DNA from: Pseudolactococcus piscium
Lineage (GTDB): Bacteria > Bacillota > Bacilli > Lactobacillales > Streptococcaceae
Reading direction: 5' to 3'
DNA: 64,000 bases
Assembly: GCF_002441695.1 (NCBI RefSeq)
Contig: NZ_JXJW01000013.1
Span: 1-64,000, forward strand
The position numbers were made by a program, and so were the translations under genes. The notes beneath the pieces were generated by a model. The model saw only the letters and a list, made by a program, of their open reading frames with translations, ran no database searches and had not been told where the DNA came from. Each line of letters begins with the position of its first letter. Position 1 is the first letter of the stretch. Below, piece after piece: positions 55,886 through 64,000 of the stretch.

Positions 55886-58327
55886 ATGACACAAAAACAG
55901 ACACCTATACTTCAAGAAATTTTGAAAACAGCGCGTATTTTTGCGGCTGGAAATGGCGCAGATTATGCGGAAACACAACATGTTTTAGCAGGTATGTTAT
56001 CTGTCAATGATAGCTTTAGTCAAAATATTTTAACTGATCACGATGTGACGATTGATATGGCCTTGGCTGAAATTGAGAGCCAGCACTTACCCGAAAAAAC
56101 ACTGCAGGTGTCCAACATTCAATTTTCACCTAAGGTCGTCCGCTTATTATCAGAAGCTGATGCCTTTGCCCTGCAAAATCACTTATCAGAAACAGGATCT
56201 GAACACTTGCTTTATATCCTGTTGACAGATGATGATAATGTCGCTAAGAAACTACTAGAATTGAATAAAATCAAGACGACTGAAATTGTTAAAGATTTAG
56301 TTGAACTGGGTAATCTGACTGTCAAAAAAGTGACTAGAAAAGCAGTTACACCGATGGGGAAACGCGATGCTGCGTCTGATGTTTCCGCGTCAAGCTTGAC
56401 ACCTACGCTTGACTCTGTAGCGCGTGACGTCACAGATGATGCAAGGCAAGGTCGCATTGATCCTATGATTGGGCGAGATAAAGAGATTGAACGCGTCATC
56501 CATATTTTAAGTCGTCGTACCAAAAATAATCCTGTCCTCGTTGGTGAGCCAGGTGTTGGTAAATCTGCAATCATTGAAGGACTTGCACAGCGGATCGTAG
56601 ATGGCAATATTCCGATTAGCATGCAAGGCTTTCGCTTGATGTCGCTAAACATCGCTAATGTGGTTGCAGGGACTAAATTCCGTGGGGAATTTGAAGATCG
56701 TATGACAGCCATTGTAGACGAAGTCAGTCAAGATGCGAATACGATTGTTTTTGTTGACGAATTACATACGATTGTTGGTGCTGGAGGTGGAACAGATTCC
56801 GTCACGGACGCCTCTAATATCATGAAACCAGCATTGGCTCGAGGCGAGTTTAAATTGATTGGTGCAACAACTTTTAATGAGTATCAAAAGTATATCGAAA
56901 AAGATGCAGCCTTAGAACGTCGTTTTGCAAAGGTGACTGTGGAGGAGCCTACAGCAGATGAAACTGTTGCCATTTTACAAGGCTTAAAGGCAACCTTTGA
57001 AGGGTTTCATCAGGTTAGTTTTGATGATGATGCCGTTAAAGCAGCTGTTCAGCTAAGTGTTCGTTACATGCCTAGTCGCAGATTACCAGATAAGGCGATT
57101 GACTTACTAGATGAGGCAGCAGCAGCTGTCAAAATAGCAACTAAAAATAATTTGCTTGAACAGCGTGAACTTGACAAGCAACTTGTGTCTTTAGAAGCAC
57201 AACTCCAAGAAGCAGTCATAAATAAAGCGTTTAAAGCAGCAAAAGCCTTGAGGGCCTCGCTTGAGAAACAGATTAAGAAACGCGAAAAGGTAATCAGTAA
57301 AAAGCATATCAGTCGAGTAAAAGAAACGGATGTATTTGCTGTCGTCTCTAATTTAACTGGTGTGCCAGTCACACAAATGAGCAAAAGCGAGATGAAACGC
57401 CTAGTTAATTTGGAAAAAGAGTTACACAAGCGTGTTATTGGGCAAAGTGAAGCAGTTAGCGCAGTAGCAAACGCAATTCGTAGAAGCCGTTCGGGTATCT
57501 CTGATGATAAACGGCCGATGGGATCCTTCATGTTTTTAGGCCCAACAGGTGTTGGTAAAACAGAACTTGCCAAGGCATTGGCAGAAACTGTATTTGGCGA
57601 TGAGTCTAGTATGATCCGGATTGACATGAGCGAGTACATGGAGAAATTTAATACGAGCCGTTTAGTCGGTGCGCCTCCAGGTTACGTAGGCTATGAAGAA
57701 GGCGGACAACTGACAGAGCAAGTACGCAATAAACCTTATGCGGTCGTCCTTTTTGATGAAGCAGAAAAAGCACATCCAGATGTCTTTAACCTACTCTTAC
57801 AAATTCTTGATGATGGGTTTATCACAGATGGTAAAGGTCGCAAAGTTGATTTTCGCAATACAATCATTATTATGACCAGTAATTTGGGTGCAACAGCCTT
57901 ACGTGATGAAAAAACAGTCGGCTTTGGTACGACGAATCAATCAGCCAATTATGCAGCCATGAAATCTAGAATACTTGAAGAGCTTAAAAAACAATATCGA
58001 CCTGAATTTTTAAATCGGATAGATGAAAGTATTGTCTTTCATCCCTTGGCTGAAAAAGAATTATCTGATATTGTCAAGATTATGGTACAACCTTTAGTTG
58101 AGCGATTAGCGCATAGACAGATTGCCTTAAAACTATCAGCAAGTGCTTACCAATTAATTGCTAAACATGGCTTTGATCCAGAATATGGTGCAAGACCGAT
58201 TAGAAAAGCCTTAGAAAAAGATCTTGAGAACCAACTTTCAGATAAGCTATTGCTAGGCGAGATTGTAACAGGAAGCCTTGTAACAGTGGGGACTAGAAGT
58301 GATAAGCTAACGATTAACATAAAATGA
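55886..58327 (+). CDS. clpC: ATP-dependent Clp protease ATP-binding subunit ClpC
   Basis: ClpC unfolds proteins for ClpP. It has 813 residues: an N-terminal Clp-N domain, AAA-1 with Walker [16 protein letters not shown], a short M-domain (about residues 405-470), AAA-2 with [14 protein letters not shown], and a C-terminal D2-small domain ([22 protein letters not shown]). It lies about 75 bases after ctsR behind AAAGGAAATAACG. The mcsA and mcsB genes usual in bacilli are absent between ctsR and clpC, as is usual in streptococci and lactococci. Confidence 0.96.
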   Translation: MTQKQTPILQEILKTARIFAAGNGADYAETQHVLAGMLSVNDSFSQNILTDHDVTIDMALAEIESQHLPEKTLQVSNIQFSPKVVRLLSEADAFALQNHLSETGSEHLLYILLTDDDNVAKKLLELNKIKTTEIVKDLVELGNLTVKKVTRKAVTPMGKRDAASDVSASSLTPTLDSVARDVTDDARQGRIDPMIGRDKEIERVIHILSRRTKNNPVLVGEPGVGKSAIIEGLAQRIVDGNIPISMQGFRLMSLNIANVVAGTKFRGEFEDRMTAIVDEVSQDANTIVFVDELHTIVGAGGGTDSVTDASNIMKPALARGEFKLIGATTFNEYQKYIEKDAALERRFAKVTVEEPTADETVAILQGLKATFEGFHQVSFDDDAVKAAVQLSVRYMPSRRLPDKAIDLLDEAAAAVKIATKNNLLEQRELDKQLVSLEAQLQEAVINKAFKAAKALRASLEKQIKKREKVISKKHISRVKETDVFAVVSNLTGVPVTQMSKSEMKRLVNLEKELHKRVIGQSEAVSAVANAIRRSRSGISDDKRPMGSFMFLGPTGVGKTELAKALAETVFGDESSMIRIDMSEYMEKFNTSRLVGAPPGYVGYEEGGQLTEQVRNKPYAVVLFDEAEKAHPDVFNLLLQILDDGFITDGKGRKVDFRNTIIIMTSNLGATALRDEKTVGFGTTNQSANYAAMKSRILEELKKQYRPEFLNRIDESIVFHPLAEKELSDIVKIMVQPLVERLAHRQIALKLSASAYQLIAKHGFDPEYGARPIRKALEKDLENQLSDKLLLGEIVTGSLVTVGTRSDKLTINIK

Positions 58328-58408
58328 TTCGTGAAAAACCGCTAAATATTTGTTAAAAAACCGGTTTCACGGTATAATGAGATTATAAAAGATGAAGAGG
58401 TGGCTATC

Positions 58409-58960
58409 ATGATTAAATTTAATATTCGCGGTGAAAACATCGAAGTAACAGACAGCATCCGAAGCTATGTCGAAGAAAAAATCAGCAAACTTGAAAAATA
58501 CTTCACTGAAAATCAAGAGTTAACAGCTCATGTGAATCTGAAGGTTTATGCAGAAAAAACATCAAAAGTTGAAGTCACAATTCCTGCAAAAAACATTACC
58601 TTGCGTGCTGAGGATACATCTCAAGAACTTTACGGCTCAATTGACCTTGTGCAAGAAAAACTAGAGCGTCAAATCAGAAAATACAAAACAAAAGTTCAAA
58701 AGAAACGTAGCAATATCGCAACAGGTAAAGTCTTTGAAACGTTTGTAGAGCTATCTGCTGAAGAAGAGATAGATGAACAAAATGTTGAAATTGTACGGAC
58801 TAAAAATATTGACTTGAAACCGATGGATGCAGAAGAAGCGGTTTTACAGATGGAGCTTGTTGACCATGATTTCTTTATCTTTAATGATGCTGAAACAAAT
58901 GCAACAAGTATTGTCTACCGTCGAGAAGATGGGAACATCGGCTTGATCGAAACAAAGTAA
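58409..58960 (+). CDS. hpf: Ribosome hibernation-promoting factor, long form
   Basis: Long HPF joins 70S ribosomes into inactive 100S dimers. It has 183 residues: the N-terminal ribosome-binding domain (MIKFNIRGENIEVTDSIR; AEKTSKVEVTIPAKN), a linker and the C-terminal dimerisation domain (KPMDAEEAVLQMELVDHDFF; VYRREDGNIGLIE). The start at 58409 lies after GAGGTGGCTATC; a GTG nine bases upstream overlaps that ribosome-binding site. A promoter (TATAAT at about 58373) and a CGTGAAA/TTTCACG inverted repeat lie between clpC and hpf. Confidence 0.96.
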   Translation: MIKFNIRGENIEVTDSIRSYVEEKISKLEKYFTENQELTAHVNLKVYAEKTSKVEVTIPAKNITLRAEDTSQELYGSIDLVQEKLERQIRKYKTKVQKKRSNIATGKVFETFVELSAEEEIDEQNVEIVRTKNIDLKPMDAEEAVLQMELVDHDFFIFNDAETNATSIVYRREDGNIGLIETK

Positions 58961-58977
58961 ATGAGTAGGTTAATCTT

Positions 58978-59010
58978 AAAAAGCGCATAATCTGTTATGT
59001 GCTTTTTATA
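58978..59010 (+). terminator. hpf terminator
   Basis: AAAAGCGCATAA and TTATGTGCTTTT pair (one G-T pair) around TCTG, then TAT. Confidence 0.88.
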
Positions 59011-59087
59011 TTACCTAAGCATGAACTTAATGAAAGGTAATGATATGAAAATTTTCTGTAAAAAAAGGCAGTGTATCGTGTTTTTTC

Positions 59088-59116
59088 TTGAACAAATTGT
59101 AAAATAGTGGTAATAT
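59088..59116 (+). promoter_or_regulatory. eno promoter
   Basis: TTGAAC (59088-59093), 17 bases, TAATAT (59111-59116). About 50 bases of leader follow, ending in AAAGGAGAC. Confidence 0.75.
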
Positions 59117-59158
59117 AAGGTAGTAATTAAAAAAATGCCATCGGGTGTTTAAAATTAA

Positions 59159-60496
<1,338 letters not shown>

Positions 60497-60518
60497 TTCG
60501 TTAGCTGTATTGATTGAT

Positions 60519-60550
60519 AAAAACCGCTATCATTTGATGGCGGTTTTTTG
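60519..60550 (+). terminator. eno terminator
   Basis: AAAACCGC and GCGGTTTT around a 12-base loop, followed by TT. Confidence 0.9.
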
Positions 60551-60600
60551 ATGGAAAAAATGTCCCTGATTAAGAACTACCATAGATTTTGGAGAAATAA

Positions 60601-60651
60601 AAAAAGTTAATCTAGCTGTGTGACCTACACGTAACTAGATTAGCTTTTTTA
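60601..60651. terminator. Bidirectional terminator upstream of the ansA stop
   Basis: AAAAAGTTAATCTAG and CTAGATTAGCTTTTTT pair with a few mismatches around an inner GTGTG/TACAC hairpin. It serves ansA on the minus strand. Confidence 0.75.
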
Positions 60652-61611
60652 ACCTTCTATATAGGTTTTAAGCGCTTGTCCTGTCAGACCACTGTTTAAG
60701 GCAATCAGTAATTTGAGACGGGCTTTTTGACTATTGAGTTCTTTGACAAACATGACCCCTGCTTGGGCAAGCGCGACGCCCCCTCCCTCATAGCCGTAGA
60801 CTGCTTCTGCGATACCGTTGAAGCATCTAGATACAAGAATTACCGGTGTCCCATTAGCTATCAAATCCGTCAGGTAAGGCACTGCATCAGGTGGTAGATT
60901 ACCAGCACCTAATGCTTCAATCACGAGGCCATCGATACGCTCAGAATCAAGGAGTACCAAAATACCGGCCCCCATTCCTGCGTATGCCTTGATAATCGGA
61001 ATCGTCCCTGTTATCTCAGATAAGTCAAATCTGACTCTTGCTTCAGCAGTTTGAAAATATAAACTATCATGCTTGGTTAAAAGTCCTAAAGGGCCATGAG
61101 TTGGCGTTTGAAAGGTTGACACGTTTGTGGTATGCGTTTTTGTCACATATTTAGCGGCATGGATTTCATCGTTCATGACGACTAATACGCCTTTTCCAAC
61201 TGCTTTATCATCTGCTGCAACACGAAGGGCGCTTCTATAATTATAAACCCCATCACTGCCAAGCTCGTTTGAACTTCTCATGGCACCAGTTAGCACGACG
61301 GGCTTGTCATCAGGTAAGGCAAGCGTATCTAGAAAATAGGCTGTTTCTTCAAGGGTATCAGTCCCATGTGTGATGACTGCACCATCAAAATAAGGCAGTT
61401 TTAGTTTGAGCTCTTGATAGATGACCAGCATGTGCTGTGGTGTAATATGTGGGCTAGGTAGATTGAGTAAATCAATGCTGCTAATCTCAATGTCATCATG
61501 ACCTGTTAGGCGCACATGGGTCATAGGGTTAACATCACCAGGTAAAATCTGGCCATCTTCTTCATGCATGCTGATTGTCCCACCTGTGTGGATAACTAAT
61601 ATTTTTTTCAT
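60649..61611 (-). CDS. ansA: L-asparaginase, type I (cytoplasmic)
   Basis: This enzyme hydrolyses asparagine to aspartate. It has 320 residues without signal peptide. The two catalytic Thr regions are LVIHTGGTISMHEE and ITHGTDTLEETAYFLD; GAMRSSNELGSDG and KAYAGMGAGIL are further family marks. The start at 61611 follows GGAGGGGTTAC; a further in-frame start upstream has no ribosome-binding site. It is convergent with eno. Confidence 0.94.
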   Translation of the reverse strand: MKKILVIHTGGTISMHEEDGQILPGDVNPMTHVRLTGHDDIEISSIDLLNLPSPHITPQHMLVIYQELKLKLPYFDGAVITHGTDTLEETAYFLDTLALPDDKPVVLTGAMRSSNELGSDGVYNYRSALRVAADDKAVGKGVLVVMNDEIHAAKYVTKTHTTNVSTFQTPTHGPLGLLTKHDSLYFQTAEARVRFDLSEITGTIPIIKAYAGMGAGILVLLDSERIDGLVIEALGAGNLPPDAVPYLTDLIANGTPVILVSRCFNGIAEAVYGYEGGGVALAQAGVMFVKELNSQKARLKLLIALNSGLTGQALKTYIEG

Positions 61612-61751
61612 GTAACCCCTCCATTTAACTAGTATAGCAAATCTGCACAAAATTTGTCAGACGAGTTTGCGGGTTAAAATTAGTCGGAGATGGCTTGATC
61701 AAGATTATGAGAAGGCCCGCAATAATCTTACAAGAGATAATGGATAAGGTG

Positions 61752-61760
61752 TGTTACAAT
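61752..61760 (+). promoter_or_regulatory. Extended -10 exactly six bases before corA (leaderless)
   Basis: TGTTACAAT (61752-61760), then GGTCGT, then ATG at 61767, the expected transcription start. There is no ribosome-binding site between them. Confidence 0.65.
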
Positions 61761-61766
61761 GGTCGT

Positions 61767-62681
61767 ATGATTACTAATTATCGTTTAGAAAAAAATAAAC
61801 TAGTGGCATCTAGTGATGGCGTTGACTTTATCTTAGTCAGTGAGCCAAGTAGAGAAGAGATCGGTAAACTTGCGACAGCCTATGACTTTCCTTTTGACTA
61901 TATTGGTGGCATCCTTGATGATGATGAGAATGCAAGATTTGAGATAGATGCCAATCACAACCTGCTACTGTTGTTACAGTATCCTTCTGTTGAGGATGGC
62001 ACCACGGAGGTCTTTCCCTTTTCTTTGGTTGTCAATAGCCAGAAGCATGCTGTGATTCTGTCCTTAAATCATGCCAGTGATTTATCTACTATCCTTAACC
62101 GACATTACGATGTGTCACGCTATCAACATGAAATTATTTTTCAAGTGATGAGCACATTAGGCAAGCTATTTCACGATTACTTGTCACAGTATAAAAAACG
62201 GATGAAGGGGATAGAAGCGGAACTGAAACTATCGCAAGAAAATGCGCAAATCATGGAGATTATTCGCTCTCAAAAAAGCTTGATTTATTTTGAAGCAGCG
62301 CTTGAAGACAATATTGAAGTGTATGAAAAACTGATGACCTATTTGCGGGGCCATGATGAAAATGGTTTTGCCAATCATATCTTTGATATTTATGTTGAGG
62401 CAGATCAAGCCTTAACGACGACGAAAATTCAGCTCAGATTATTGGAAAACTTAAGTGACTTGTTTTCAAATATTGTCTCCAATAATCTTAATATTATCAT
62501 GAAGATTATGACGAGTGCGACATTTATTATGACCATACCAGCTATTATTGCAGGCTTATATGGGATGAATGTCAAACTCCCCTTTCAAAATGTCCCTTAT
62601 GCTTTTTTGTTGATTGTATTGGCTGCCACGCTCATTTCCTGGTTAGTTTTCCGTATCATGATTCGCAAGCGTATGTTCTAA
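61767..62681 (+). CDS. CorA-family magnesium/divalent cation transporter
   Basis: This 304-residue CorA-type channel has a large cytoplasmic N-terminal domain with a long helix (EAELKLSQENAQIMEIIRSQ) and two C-terminal membrane helices. The first ends in the signature YGMNVKLPF and the second in a basic tail (RIMIRKRMF). Substrate is probably Mg2+, but Co2+, Ni2+ or Zn2+ cannot be excluded. The start is taken as the ATG at 61767 (MITNYRLEKNKLV), just after an extended -10; the frame stays open upstream through that promoter. Confidence 0.9.
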   Translation: MITNYRLEKNKLVASSDGVDFILVSEPSREEIGKLATAYDFPFDYIGGILDDDENARFEIDANHNLLLLLQYPSVEDGTTEVFPFSLVVNSQKHAVILSLNHASDLSTILNRHYDVSRYQHEIIFQVMSTLGKLFHDYLSQYKKRMKGIEAELKLSQENAQIMEIIRSQKSLIYFEAALEDNIEVYEKLMTYLRGHDENGFANHIFDIYVEADQALTTTKIQLRLLENLSDLFSNIVSNNLNIIMKIMTSATFIMTIPAIIAGLYGMNVKLPFQNVPYAFLLIVLAATLISWLVFRIMIRKRMF

Positions 62682-62686
62682 AATTT

Positions 62687-62704
62687 TTGTGAACTAATAC
62701 ACAT
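62687..62704 (+). promoter_or_regulatory. Rex-like operator upstream of pflB
   Basis: TTGTGAACTAATACACAT resembles the 18-base Rex consensus TTGTGAAWWWWTTCACAA; the two outer pentamers agree except for the last base. Rex senses NADH/NAD+ and is known to control pfl in several Firmicutes. Binding here is inferred. Confidence 0.5.
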
Positions 62705-62784
62705 AAGCGTAAAAGTGATACAGAATTGACGTTATCTCATTCTGTTACATAAAAGAAAGTCTGAAAATATTAAGGTTATCCTTG

Positions 62785-62798
62785 TGTAACCGCTTTCT
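62785..62798 (+). promoter_or_regulatory. cre (CcpA) site upstream of pflB
   Basis: TGTAACCGCTTTCT fits the cre consensus TGNAANCGNWNNCW at every fixed position. It lies about 80 bases before the pflB start. A leader hairpin (GAGGT-AGGATC-ACCTC) follows before the ribosome-binding site. Confidence 0.6.
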
Positions 62799-62880
62799 GT
62801 GTGATAGACTTAATGTGTAAAGTGAAACAGGTGGCCGAGGTAGGATCACCTCTCTAGTTTAAATTAGGAGATTACATAAA

Positions 62881-64000
62881 ATGAAAACTGAAGTAACTGA
62901 AAACGTTTTTGAAACAGCATGGGCTGGATTTAAAGGATTAGATTGGAAAGAAAAAGCGAGTGTTTCTCGTTTTGTTAAAGCCAATCATGAAAAGTATGAT
63001 GGTGACGAGTCATTTCTTGAAGGACCAACAGCACGCTCTCTAAAAATTAAAGAGATTGTGGAATCAACTAAAGATCGCTATGAAGCAACTGAGTTCCCTA
63101 TGGATTCAGATCGTGTTGCATCTATTTCTGATATCCCTGCTGGTTACATTGATCAAGAAAACGAATTGATTTTTGGGCTACAAAACTCTGAGCTTTTCCG
63201 TCTCTCATTTATGCCTAAAGGCGGGGTTCGGATGGCAGAAGTTGCCCTTAAAGAGCATGGCTATAAGCCAGATCCAGTCATGCATGAGATTTATACGAAA
63301 CATGTGACAACAGTAAATGACGGTATTTTCCGGGCTTATACATCAAATATTCGTAAAGCACGTCATGCCCATACTGTAACTGGTTTGCCAGATGCCTACT
63401 CACGTGGTCGTATCGTTGGTGTTTATGCACGCCTTGCACTCTATGGGGCAGATTTCTTGATGAAAGAAAAATCAGCTGACTGGAATGCCATTGAAGAGAT
63501 TAATGAAGAAACGATTCGTCTCCGTGAAGAAATCAACATGCAATATCAAGCAATTGATCAAGTTGCTAAACTCGGCGACTTGTATGGTTTAGATGTTCGC
63601 AAACCAGCTACAAATGTAAAAGAAGCAATCCAATGGACAAATATCGCCTTCATGGCTGCTTGTCGTGTGATTAACGGTGCAGCAACTTCCCTTGGTCGTG
63701 TACCGATTGTGCTTGACATCTTTGCTGAGCGTGATTTAGCACGTGGTACATTTACAGAGTCAGAAATTCAAGAGTTTGTGGATGATTTCGTATTGAAATT
63801 ACGTACAGTTAAATTTGCAAGAACAAAAGAATATGATGCGCTTTATTCAGGAGACCCAACCTTCATTACAACATCGATGGCTGGTGTGGGTGACGACGGA
63901 CAACACCGCGTTACAAAAATGGACTATCGTTTCTTGAATACGTTGGATAATATCGGTAACTCGCCAGAGCCCAACTTAACAGTGCTTTGGGCTAAAGAAT
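62881..64000 (+). CDS. pflB: Formate acetyltransferase (pyruvate formate-lyase), 5' part
   Basis: PflB splits pyruvate with CoA into acetyl-CoA and formate under anaerobic conditions, using a glycyl radical. Only the first 373 codons lie in the window; the frame is open to base 64000, and the active-site Cys pair and the glycyl-radical Gly lie beyond it. The visible part matches the family: ETAWAGFKG near the start, [35 protein letters not shown] and [20 protein letters not shown]. The start follows TTAGGAGATTACATAAA. A possible Rex site and a cre site lie upstream, as expected for mixed-acid fermentation control. Confidence 0.97.
   Translation, partial: MKTEVTENVFETAWAGFKGLDWKEKASVSRFVKANHEKYDGDESFLEGPTARSLKIKEIVESTKDRYEATEFPMDSDRVASISDIPAGYIDQENELIFGLQNSELFRLSFMPKGGVRMAEVALKEHGYKPDPVMHEIYTKHVTTVNDGIFRAYTSNIRKARHAHTVTGLPDAYSRGRIVGVYARLALYGADFLMKEKSADWNAIEEINEETIRLREEINMQYQAIDQVAKLGDLYGLDVRKPATNVKEAIQWTNIAFMAACRVINGAATSLGRVPIVLDIFAERDLARGTFTESEIQEFVDDFVLKLRTVKFARTKEYDALYSGDPTFITTSMAGVGDDGQHRVTKMDYRFLNTLDNIGNSPEPNLTVLWAKE

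Noticed and set aside
56212-57639. Two long minus-strand ORFs inside clpC (166 and 191 codons)
   Set aside because: They mirror clpC codons, lack ribosome-binding sites and lie opposite a strongly conserved gene.

Overview
The window reads as a chromosomal segment of a low-GC Firmicute of the Streptococcaceae, most like Lactococcus or a close relative (for example the Pseudolactococcus group). The evidence is a Streptococcaceae-type preQ1-II riboswitch before queT, an SMK-box (SAM-III) riboswitch before metK, an Ile T-box before ileS, the ftsA-ftsZ-yggS-sepF-yggT-ylmH-divIVA-ileS order, the miaA-hflX-(unknown)-SPFH-rnz-SDR-recJ-apt order, ctsR-clpC, and a flavodoxin beside a streptococcal-type methionine aminopeptidase. 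The genus is an inference. No rRNA, prophage, transposase or CRISPR array was seen.

Region 1 (1-9716) is the accessory part: the 3' portion of a type VII secretion (T7SSb/Ess) locus. It holds the end of essC, a DUF4176 gene broken at an A7 run, two small helical helper proteins, an LXG-domain toxin with a Gly/Ala-rich hydrophobic C-terminus, a five-helix membrane immunity protein, a stranded 34-codon toxin tail, a second paralogous immunity gene, an intact DUF4176 gene, decayed sequence, and an esaA-like gene placed distal to essC and carrying 27 in-frame 9-bp PVD/PVG/PAD repeats.

Region 2 (9717-28000) is housekeeping: a small P-loop kinase, rplK-rplA, a copB-type copper ATPase behind a palindromic cop box, flavodoxin, map, a YihY protein, GtrA, queT, glutathione peroxidase, two small proteins, a biotin ligase, metK, rny, gmk, rpoZ, priA and rlmB. 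Region 3 (28000-40300) holds rae1, degV, the division cluster, ileS with a T-box and an apparent 13-codon upstream ORF, and a LiaX-like/PspC envelope-stress pair. Region 4 (40300-64000) holds hprK-lgt, small membrane-associated proteins, miaA-hflX through apt, one tRNA-Arg(CCG), rpoE, mltG, greA, ctsR, clpC, hpf, eno, asparaginase, a CorA-type transporter and the start of pflB.

Three observations stand out. (1) The T7SS cassette shows recombination: a toxin 3' end is kept between two immunity paralogues, apparently because it carries the second gene's ribosome-binding site. (2) Several genes (rlmB, birA, corA, probably gpx, gtrA and a small membrane protein) have a -10 element, mostly the extended TGnTAnaAT form, placed so that the start codon lies at or within a few bases of the predicted transcription start, which suggests a set of leaderless mRNAs. 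(3) ileS has no Shine-Dalgarno of its own, but a short ORF with a good one, and with two adjacent Ile codons, overlaps its start.
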